Assembly: GCA_035650495.1 (NCBI GenBank)
Contig: DASRHK010000110.1
Location: 1-5,662 of the forward strand
Reading direction: 5' to 3'
DNA length: 5,662 nucleotides
Source of the DNA: DASRHK01 sp035650495
Lineage (GTDB): Bacteria > Pseudomonadota > Gammaproteobacteria > Nevskiales > Nevskiaceae
A model generated the notes under the pieces. That model searched no databases, was not told the origin of the DNA, and worked only from the letters and a program-made list of their open reading frames with translations. The position numbers were made by a program, and so were the translations under genes. Shown piece after piece: positions 1 to 5,662 of the stretch; within the stretch, counting starts at the first letter, position 1, and every line of letters starts with the position of its first letter.

Positions 1-581
1 ACATCGTCGGACTGCTCGCGGAAGCGATGTTGAAGCGCGAACCCGGCGCGAAGATCATCCACGACCCGCGCCTGACCTGGAACACGGTCGATGTCGTCAG
101 CCGCGCGGGCGGACGCCCGATCCTGTCGAAGACCGGTCATGCCTTCATCAAGGAGCGCATGCGCGCCGAGAACGCGATCTACGGCGGCGAGATGAGCGCG
201 CATCACTACTTCCGCGACTTCGCTTACTGCGACAACGGCAACATTCCGTGGCTGCTCGCGGCGGCGCTGATCAGCGAATCGGGCAAGACGCTCTCGCAGC
301 TCATCGCCGAGCGTCAGCGCCTGTTCCCCGCGAGCGGCGAGATCAATCGCAAGGTCGCCGATGTGAAGGCGACCATCGCGAAGGTCGAGAAGGTCTACGC
401 GACGAAGGACGCCAAGGTCGATCGCACCGACGGCATCAGCGTCGACTACGCCGACTGGCGCTTCAACCTGCGCGGCAGCAACACCGAGCCGGTGCTGCGA
501 TTGAACGTCGAGTCGCGCGCGAACGACGCGCTGATGAAGAAAAAGACCGAAGAGATTCTCGCGCTGATCGACCGCGGCTAG
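1..581 (+). CDS. manB: phosphomannomutase, CpsG/ManB type (C-terminal part, 5' end outside window)
   Basis: This is the C-terminal 192 codons of an alpha-D-phosphohexomutase. The frame is open from base 3 and stops at TAG 579-581. Known role of the family: interconversion of mannose 6-phosphate and mannose 1-phosphate in the cytosol, feeding GDP-mannose for exopolysaccharide or LPS. Seen: the sugar-binding loop GEMSAHHYFRDFAYCD (codons from base 186) is the form found in enterobacterial CpsG/ManB rather than the GEMSGH form of the bifunctional AlgC enzymes. The phosphate-binding loop RGSNTEPVLRLNVES (from base 471) lies in the last domain. The segments DPRLTWNT and SKTGHAFIKERMR also match the CpsG family. 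The catalytic serine loop and the Mg-binding DGDGDR loop lie upstream of the window and cannot be checked. The gene converges on the DUF1249 gene with an 18-bp gap. Family assignment is firm; the strict mannose preference is inferred from the loop type. Confidence 0.93.
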   Translation, partial: IVGLLAEAMLKREPGAKIIHDPRLTWNTVDVVSRAGGRPILSKTGHAFIKERMRAENAIYGGEMSAHHYFRDFAYCDNGNIPWLLAAALISESGKTLSQLIAERQRLFPASGEINRKVADVKATIAKVEKVYATKDAKVDRTDGISVDYADWRFNLRGSNTEPVLRLNVESRANDALMKKKTEEILALIDRG

Positions 582-599
582 GCGGCGCGCACGGCCGCC
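581..599. terminator. GC-only hairpin between convergent stop codons (possible bidirectional terminator)
   Basis: GGCGGC (581-586) pairs perfectly with GCCGCC (594-599) around a 7-base loop. It sits exactly between the stop codons of manB and the DUF1249 gene, a position where a two-way terminator would be expected. Neither side has a T-tract, so a classical intrinsic terminator is not supported. In DNA this GC-rich a 6-bp stem can arise by chance. Confidence 0.3.
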
Positions 600-1046
600 C
601 TACTTCCGTCGAGGCCGCGCCGCCATCCCGAAGCCGTGGCCCTGCTCGAGGAGATACTGCAGCCATTTGTGCAGGGTGAGATTGCGCGTCCACTGCTCGC
701 CCAAATAGCGCGACACTTCCGGATCGCCCTCCTCCTCCGCGAGCCAGCGCGGCCGCGTCGCGCAATAGAGCGTCTCGGCGAGTCGCGCATCGCGATAGAC
801 CTTCACCCACATGTCGGGCTCGCAGCGGCCGTCGATCTGGTACGTGAGGCGGAACGAGCTCGTGTAGGGACCGCGCTCGAGCGTGATCAGATGCAACTCG
901 GGATCGGTCTCGCTCGTCGACACTGCCTGGTTGAACGGCAGGTCGAGCTCGGGCACGAGCTGCTCGAGCAGAAGGAAATTGCGCTCGTACAGCTCCATCA
1001 GCGCGGCGATGCGCGACGGTCTGCGTAGATCGCGGATGAGGCTCAT
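600..1046 (-). CDS. DUF1249 family protein (YqiB-like), function unknown
   Basis: This is a complete 148-residue protein from ATG at 1046-1044 to TAG at 602-600. I match it from memory to the DUF1249 family, whose E. coli member YqiB is about 140 residues. Shared features in order are an N-terminal helix of the type MELYERNFLLLEQLVPE (residues 17-33), a central beta-rich part with YTSSF and PDMWVKVYRDARLAE (about residues 61-92), and a C-terminal helix ending in NLTLHKWLQYLLEQGHG. There is no signal peptide or membrane segment, so it is probably cytosolic. The biochemical role of the family is not established to my knowledge. No ribosome binding site is visible: only GGGG lies upstream, one base from the ATG, which is too close. 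A -10-like box places the predicted transcript start at the ATG itself, so translation may be leaderless. In E. coli the homologue neighbours nudF and cpdA; here it sits between two phosphohexomutase genes. Confidence 0.85.
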   Translation of the reverse strand: MSLIRDLRRPSRIAALMELYERNFLLLEQLVPELDLPFNQAVSTSETDPELHLITLERGPYTSSFRLTYQIDGRCEPDMWVKVYRDARLAETLYCATRPRWLAEEEGDPEVSRYLGEQWTRNLTLHKWLQYLLEQGHGFGMAARPRRK

Positions 1047-1052
1047 GCCCCG

Positions 1053-1080
1053 ACTATAATGGCTTCCGATTGCAGCGCAA
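1053..1080 (-). promoter_or_regulatory. candidate sigma70 promoter for the DUF1249 gene (leaderless geometry)
   Basis: Read on the minus strand, TTGCGC (1080-1075) is followed after 16 bases by TATAGT (1058-1053), a 5/6 match to the -10 consensus. Six bases separate the -10 box from the A of the start codon at 1046, so the predicted transcript start coincides with the ATG. The -35 match is only 3/6. This is inferred from sequence alone. Confidence 0.45.
1055..1060 (+). promoter_or_regulatory. perfect TATAAT -10 box upstream of pgm
   Basis: TATAAT matches the sigma70 -10 consensus at 6/6 and stands out in GC-rich sequence. It lies 36 bases before the pgm ATG, which would give a 5' leader of about 28-30 bases. 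No good -35 hexamer is found 16-18 bases upstream (that stretch reads CGCGGATG), and no extended TG motif is present, so it may need an activator. It overlaps the opposite-strand TATAGT by four bases. Confidence 0.45.
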
Positions 1081-1096
1081 GGCCTGAACCGTACCG

Positions 1097-2728
1097 ATGC
1101 ACATCAAAGACGTTGCAAGCCACCCCTTCCTCGATCAACGCGCCGGCACCGCAGGGCTGCGCAAGCGCGTCGCGGTGTTCCAGCAGCCGCACTACCTGGA
1201 GAACTATCTGCAGTCGATCTTCGACTGCGCGCCGGCGCTCAAGGGCGGCTTGCTGGTCATCGGCGGTGATGGCCGCTATCACAATCGCGTCGCGATCCAG
1301 ACTGCGATCGCGATGGCCGCCGCGAATGGCGTCGGGCGCGTGCTCGTCGGTCAAGGCGGATTGCTGACCACGCCGGCGGCGTCGCACCTAGTGCGATTGC
1401 ATCGCGCGCAAGGCGGATTCATCTTCACCGCGAGCCACAATCCGGCGGGCCCCGACGGCGACTTCGGCATCAAGTTCAACGTCGCCGGCGGCGGCCAGGC
1501 GAGCGAGGGACTCACCGAGCGCGTCTACGAGCACAGCAAGTCGCTGCAACGCTATCGGATCGCGCAAGACGTCCGCATCGATCTCGATCAGCGCGGCCAG
1601 CAGGCGTTCGGCGCGTTCTCCGTCGAAGTCATCGACAGCGTCGACGCCTACGCGACGCTGATGCAGTCGCTGTTCGACTTCAACCGCATCCGCGACTGGT
1701 TCCGCAAAGGCCATCGCATCTGCTTCGACGCGATGCACGCAGCGACGGGCCCGTACGCGCGCCGCATCTTCGTCGATCAACTGGGCGCGCCGGCCGATAG
1801 CGTGATCAACGCGCAGCCGCTCGAGGACTTCGCCGGCGGCCATCCCGATCCCAACCTGATCTACGCGAAATCGCTGGTCGATCTCGCGTGGTCCGACAAG
1901 GCGCCCGATCTCTGCGGAGCCTCCGACGGCGACGGCGATCGCAACATGATCCTCGGGCGCAAGCTCTTCGTCTCGCCCGGCGATTCGCTCGCGATGATCG
2001 CGGCGCACCTGAAGCAAATGCCGGGCTATCGAGAAGGGCTGATCGGCGTCGCACGCTCGATGCCGACGAGTCGCGCCGTCGACTACGTCGCGCGCGCGGC
2101 CGCGATTCCGCACTTCGAGACCCCGAGCGGCTGGAAGTTCTTCGCCAATCTGCTGGAGGCCGGGCGCATCAACGTCTGCGGCGAGGAGAGCTTCGGCACG
2201 AGCTCGAGCCACGTGCGCGAGAAGGACGGCGTCTGGGCGGTGCTCGCGTGGCTCAACATGCTCGCGGCGAGTGGCGATTCGGTTTCGCAGTTGTGCGCCA
2301 GGCATTGGCAGCATTACGGCCGCCACTACTTCGAGCGGCACGATTACGAAGAGCTCGCCTCCGATCGCGCGACCGCGGTAATGCAGAGCCTCGCCGATCA
2401 GCTCGGCGCGCTGGCGGGCGAGAAGCTCGGCGAATGGACGGTCAGCGAAGCCGATGAGTTCAGCTATCAGGATCCGGTCGACGGCGCGCTCGCCGTCAAT
2501 CAAGGCTTGCGAGTGATCTTCGGCGAGGCGGCGCGGATCGTCGTGCGCCTCTCGGGCACCGGCACGCGCGGCTCGACGCTCAGGCTGTATCTCGAGCGTT
2601 ACCAGCCGCCCGGCTCGTCGCTCAACTGGAGCACAGCCGACGCGCTCGCGCCGCTCGTGAATGTGGCCGACAGGCTTCTGCGGATCGGCGAGCTCACGGG
2701 TCGGTCGGCACCAAGTGTCGTAACCTAG
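1097..2728 (+). CDS. pgm: alpha-D-phosphoglucomutase, PGM1/Agrobacterium type
   Basis: This is a complete 543-residue enzyme, ATG 1097 to TAG 2726-2728. Known function: reversible conversion of glucose 1-phosphate and glucose 6-phosphate in the cytosol, linking glycolysis and gluconeogenesis to UDP-glucose and glycogen. All four phosphohexomutase signatures are intact: the catalytic loop TASHNPAGPDGDFG with phosphoserine S113, the Mg-binding loop DGDGDR (D277, D279, D281), the sugar-recognition loop CGEESFGT (G362-S365) and the phosphate-binding loop RLSGTGTRGSTLRLY (from R484). The N-terminal RAGTAGLRKRVAVFQ and C-terminal TGRSAPSVVT ends, and the full length, match the eukaryotic PGM1 and rhizobial Pgm subfamily rather than the quite different E. 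coli Pgm. One oddity is that the usual GTSGLRKRV is GTAGLRKRV here, Ala at residue 19. The ribosome binding site is weak: AAGG at 1079-1082, 14 bases from the ATG. It is transcribed divergently from the DUF1249 gene and may be co-transcribed with the lipoprotein gene downstream. Confidence 0.96.
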   Translation: MHIKDVASHPFLDQRAGTAGLRKRVAVFQQPHYLENYLQSIFDCAPALKGGLLVIGGDGRYHNRVAIQTAIAMAAANGVGRVLVGQGGLLTTPAASHLVRLHRAQGGFIFTASHNPAGPDGDFGIKFNVAGGGQASEGLTERVYEHSKSLQRYRIAQDVRIDLDQRGQQAFGAFSVEVIDSVDAYATLMQSLFDFNRIRDWFRKGHRICFDAMHAATGPYARRIFVDQLGAPADSVINAQPLEDFAGGHPDPNLIYAKSLVDLAWSDKAPDLCGASDGDGDRNMILGRKLFVSPGDSLAMIAAHLKQMPGYREGLIGVARSMPTSRAVDYVARAAAIPHFETPSGWKFFANLLEAGRINVCGEESFGTSSSHVREKDGVWAVLAWLNMLAASGDSVSQLCARHWQHYGRHYFERHDYEELASDRATAVMQSLADQLGALAGEKLGEWTVSEADEFSYQDPVDGALAVNQGLRVIFGEAARIVVRLSGTGTRGSTLRLYLERYQPPGSSLNWSTADALAPLVNVADRLLRIGELTGRSAPSVVT

Positions 2729-2743
2729 CGACGATCGAGAACA

Positions 2744-2760
2744 CGGCGCAACAAGCGCCG
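2744..2760 (+). other. small hairpin in the pgm-lipoprotein spacer
   Basis: CGGCGC (2744-2749) pairs perfectly with GCGCCG (2755-2760) around the loop AACAA. It lies 15 bases after the pgm stop and about 27 bases before the next ribosome binding site. No T-run follows (the next bases are GTCCAAACAG), so it does not look like an intrinsic terminator. It could be an RNA stability or attenuation element between two co-transcribed genes, or chance. Confidence 0.35.
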
Positions 2761-2786
2761 GTCCAAACAGGGGGAAGAGGTGGCAG

Positions 2787-2793
2787 AAGGAGG
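2787..2793 (+). promoter_or_regulatory. strong ribosome binding site deciding the lipoprotein start
   Basis: AAGGAGG is a full Shine-Dalgarno match. It lies inside the longest open frame, which begins with GTG at 2780, so it argues against that start. It favours the in-frame GTG at 2798 (4-base spacer) or the GTG at 2804 (10-base spacer). Confidence 0.7.
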
Positions 2794-2797
2794 CTGC

Positions 2798-3592
2798 GTG
2801 CCCGTGACACGGAAGATTCCCCGTGCCCTCGCGCTGGTGTTCGCGCTGGGCATCACCGGTTGCGCGATCCGTCCGATCGCCGAGCCCGTCAACACCCGAC
2901 CGTTCAATTTCCAGGCCGATACGCTCTCGTACGCCAACGAGCTCGAGTGGGACTATCAGACGAGCTTCGCGGCGCCGCCGAGTCGCGATCGCGATCGCAC
3001 CTACACCGCGCACTGCATCGTCATGGCGCGCACTGCACGACAGTTCTTCCAGTTCGCGCGGTTCGACGCGAGCCGTCCGCGCGCGAGCGACGAGACCTAT
3101 CGCACGCTGATCCGCGGCGTCGTCGCGCACAGCCCGACCGAGCCCCTTCCCGACGGCGGCCGCATCATCATTCCCGGCTACAAGGATCTGCGCAGCTTCA
3201 GCAAGGACAAGGAGCAGATCCTGAAGGACGAGATCGGCACCTGGGTCGGTACCTATCTGCAGGTCGGCAACTGGCGGATGATCTTCCCCTTCACCCGCGG
3301 GCATCAGCGCAAGACCGCCGAGGCGCTCTACACCGAAGCGAAGACGAAGCGTCCGCCGATCGTCCACCTCATCCGCTTCCCGCGCATCACGATCAACCAC
3401 GCCGTGCTGATCTACGACGCGCACGACGACGGCGCGCAGATCCGCTACGACGTCTACGATCCCAACTCGCCCGGTGAGCCGACCGAGCTGGTCTTCGACA
3501 AGAAGGCGCGGACGTTCAACTTCGCCGCCAATCGTTACTTCGTCGGCGGGCCGCTCAACGTCTACGAGATCTTCCGCGACGCGTTCTATTAG
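2798..3592 (+). CDS. predicted lipoprotein with papain-like Cys-His-Asp motifs, family not recognised
   Basis: This encodes about 264 residues, from GTG 2798 to TAG 3590-3592. GTG 2804 is an equally possible start; GTG 2780 is less likely because AAGGAGG lies downstream of it. Seen: a basic n-region (TRKIPR), a hydrophobic segment (ALALVFALG) and the lipobox ITG-C with the lipidated cysteine at C22 (codon 2861). The +2 residue is Ala, which by the Lol rule of enterobacteria suggests the outer membrane. In the mature part, AHCIVMARTARQFF (C73) resembles the helix bearing the nucleophile of papain-like and C39-like peptidases. INHAVLIYDAHDDG (H201) followed by YDVYDPNSPGEP (D221) resembles their His and Asp/Asn motifs. 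The C-to-H and H-to-D spacings of 128 and 20 residues compare with 134 and 16 in papain (C25, H159, N175). The protease call is an inference and may be wrong. The gene lies 69 bp after pgm on the same strand, with no clear promoter of its own, and its stop overlaps that of ppsR. Confidence 0.8.
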   Translation: MPVTRKIPRALALVFALGITGCAIRPIAEPVNTRPFNFQADTLSYANELEWDYQTSFAAPPSRDRDRTYTAHCIVMARTARQFFQFARFDASRPRASDETYRTLIRGVVAHSPTEPLPDGGRIIIPGYKDLRSFSKDKEQILKDEIGTWVGTYLQVGNWRMIFPFTRGHQRKTAEALYTEAKTKRPPIVHLIRFPRITINHAVLIYDAHDDGAQIRYDVYDPNSPGEPTELVFDKKARTFNFAANRYFVGGPLNVYEIFRDAFY

Positions 3593-4413
3593 AAGGTGGC
3601 CTTGCGCAGGCCCTTCTCCTGCATCGCCACGGTCGCGATCTCCTCGATCGACATGTTCGCCGAGTTCACGAACGGCACGCCTTTGCGCGCGTAGAGCTGC
3701 TCGGCCTGGCGCACCTCGTACGCGCATTGCGCGAGCGACGCGTACTTCGATCCGGGCCGGCGCTCGGTGCGAACCTGCGAGAGGCGCTCGGGGTCGGAGG
3801 TGAGCCCGAACAGCTTGCCGTCGTAGCCATCGAGCACCGACGGCATGCGCTGCTGCTCGAGATCGTCGACGGTGAGCGGCACGTTGCACGCGAAGATGCC
3901 GTGCTGGAGCGCGAGGTACAGCGTCGTCGGCGTCTTGCCGCAGCGGGACGGCGCGACCAGGATCAGATCGGCGCGGGACAGATCGCGCGTGCTCTGGCCG
4001 TCGTCGTGCTCCATCGCGTAGTTCATCGCGTCGATGCGCGAGTTGTAGCGCTGCTGATTGTTCCGCCCGTGCGCGCGGCCCTGCGCGTGCGTCGATTTGA
4101 GCACGAGCTCCTGCTCGATCGAATGCACGAAGGTGTCGAACAGGTCCAGGAACATCCCTTGCGCCCCCCGCAGGATGGAGCGGATCTCGTCGTTGACGGT
4201 CGTGCTGAAGATCAGCGGCCGCGCCCCGCTCTGCTCGGCCATGTGGTTGATGTAGTCGACCGTCTGCCGGGCGCGATCCGGGCTGTTGATGAACGGCAGC
4301 GTCGTGGTCTGGAACGCCACGCCGTCGAACTGCGTGAGCAGCGTCTGCCCGAGGGTCTCGGCGGTGATGCCGGTCCCGTCGGAGACGAAGAACACCGCGC
4401 GTTGTGAGGGCAT
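3589..4413 (-). CDS. ppsR: PEP synthase regulatory protein (bifunctional kinase/pyrophosphorylase, DUF299)
   Basis: This is a complete 274-residue protein, ATG 4413-4411 to TAA 3591-3589, close to the E. coli length of 277. Known function: ADP-dependent threonine phosphorylation that inactivates PEP synthase, and phosphate-dependent dephosphorylation with pyrophosphate release that reactivates it. Seen: the N-terminal FFVSDGTGITAETLGQTLL (residues 8-26), then RPLIFSTTVNDEIR, AMNYAMEHDDGQS, the P-loop SRCGKTPTTLYLA (S156 onward, K160), KLFGLTSDPERL, RRPGSKYASLAQC and, near the C-terminus, VNSANMSIEEIA. The open frame extends upstream to 4686, but the start at 4413 is where family homology begins and it leaves the ppsA leader free. 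The first Gly of the Walker A motif (GVSRCGKT in E. coli) is Ala here (A154). No strong ribosome binding site is visible. Divergent neighbour ppsA is its target, so the functional pairing is clear. Confidence 0.96.
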   Translation of the reverse strand: MPSQRAVFFVSDGTGITAETLGQTLLTQFDGVAFQTTTLPFINSPDRARQTVDYINHMAEQSGARPLIFSTTVNDEIRSILRGAQGMFLDLFDTFVHSIEQELVLKSTHAQGRAHGRNNQQRYNSRIDAMNYAMEHDDGQSTRDLSRADLILVAPSRCGKTPTTLYLALQHGIFACNVPLTVDDLEQQRMPSVLDGYDGKLFGLTSDPERLSQVRTERRPGSKYASLAQCAYEVRQAEQLYARKGVPFVNSANMSIEEIATVAMQEKGLRKATF

Positions 4414-4512
4414 GCCGGTTTCGCCGACAATTCGTCCGTTCGAAGAAGGCAGTTGAATCAGGGTTAGCAGATCATGCGCGACGTGCAGCCGGAAGTGAAC
4501 CCAAGGAGCGAC
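4414..4512. promoter_or_regulatory. divergent ppsR/ppsA intergenic region
   Basis: These 99 bases must hold the start signals for both ppsR and ppsA unless the promoters lie inside the coding sequences. It is visibly more AT-rich around 4424-4475 than the flanking genes. A TTGAAT hexamer (4453-4458, +) resembles a -35 box, but no matching -10 lies 16-18 bases downstream. I cannot name a promoter or operator on either strand with confidence. Confidence 0.4.
4503..4508 (+). promoter_or_regulatory. ribosome binding site selecting the ppsA GTG start
   Basis: AAGGAG lies 4 bases before GTG 4513. An in-frame ATG at 4474 would add 13 residues (MRDVQPEVNPRSD) but has no comparable site before it, and those residues do not resemble the PpsA N-terminus. 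Confidence 0.7.

Positions 4513-5662
<1,150 letters not shown>

Noticed and set aside
581..599. The hairpin as a confident intrinsic terminator.
   Set aside because: There is no T-tract on either side and the stem is only 6 bp in GC-rich DNA, so it is kept only as a low-confidence feature.
248..679. A 143-codon open frame on the plus strand across the end of manB.
   Set aside because: It is an out-of-frame shadow of manB with Arg-rich low-complexity translation.
2985..2998. Tandem GCGATCGCGATCGC considered as a regulatory repeat or binding site.
   Set aside because: It lies inside the lipoprotein gene encoding Ser-Arg-Asp-Arg-Asp-Arg in frame. It is better treated as part of the window-wide CGATCG bias.
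1388..3889. An 833-codon open frame on the minus strand.
   Set aside because: It lies antisense to pgm and the lipoprotein gene and overlaps ppsR in another frame. Its translation is a low-complexity Arg/Ala/Asp/Glu-rich sequence with no recognisable motif. Long stop-free antisense frames are expected in GC-rich genes.
3727..4407. A 226-codon open frame on the plus strand opposite ppsR.
   Set aside because: It is antisense to a well-supported ppsR, its composition is Arg/Val/Ala-biased, and it has no family resemblance.

Overview
This window looks like an ordinary chromosomal stretch of a GC-rich proteobacterium, most likely gamma- or betaproteobacterial. The evidence is the divergent ppsR/ppsA pair, a DUF1249 (YqiB-like) gene, a CpsG/ManB-type phosphomannomutase, strong GC bias at third codon positions, and intergenic gaps from 18 bp down to an overlap. 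I see no tRNA, rRNA, CRISPR array, insertion sequence, phage gene or other mobile element.

Layout. Bases 1-581 (+) hold the last 192 codons of a phosphomannomutase (manB/cpsG). It converges on a DUF1249 gene of unknown function (600-1046, -). A 50-bp divergent spacer with overlapping -10-like boxes separates that gene from a complete phosphoglucomutase of the PGM1/Agrobacterium type (1097-2728, +). Next, on the same strand and 69 bp away, is a gene for a predicted lipoprotein (about 2798-3592, +). I do not recognise its family, but it carries a Cys, His, Asp arrangement like that of papain-fold cysteine peptidases. Its stop codon overlaps the stop codon of the convergent ppsR (3589-4413, -). 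A 99-bp spacer separates ppsR from the divergent ppsA (4513 to beyond the window end, +), of which the first 383 codons are present.

How the genes fit together. The recognisable enzymes all act on the gluconeogenic and sugar-phosphate route. PpsA makes phosphoenolpyruvate from pyruvate, and PpsR switches PpsA off and on by ADP-dependent phosphorylation and phosphate-dependent dephosphorylation. Pgm converts glucose 6-phosphate to glucose 1-phosphate, the precursor of UDP-glucose, ADP-glucose and glycogen. ManB makes mannose 1-phosphate, the precursor of GDP-mannose for surface polysaccharides. The lipoprotein is the least explained gene and the best candidate for something undescribed. The rest is well-known housekeeping content, and I find no convincing sign of a novel multi-gene system.
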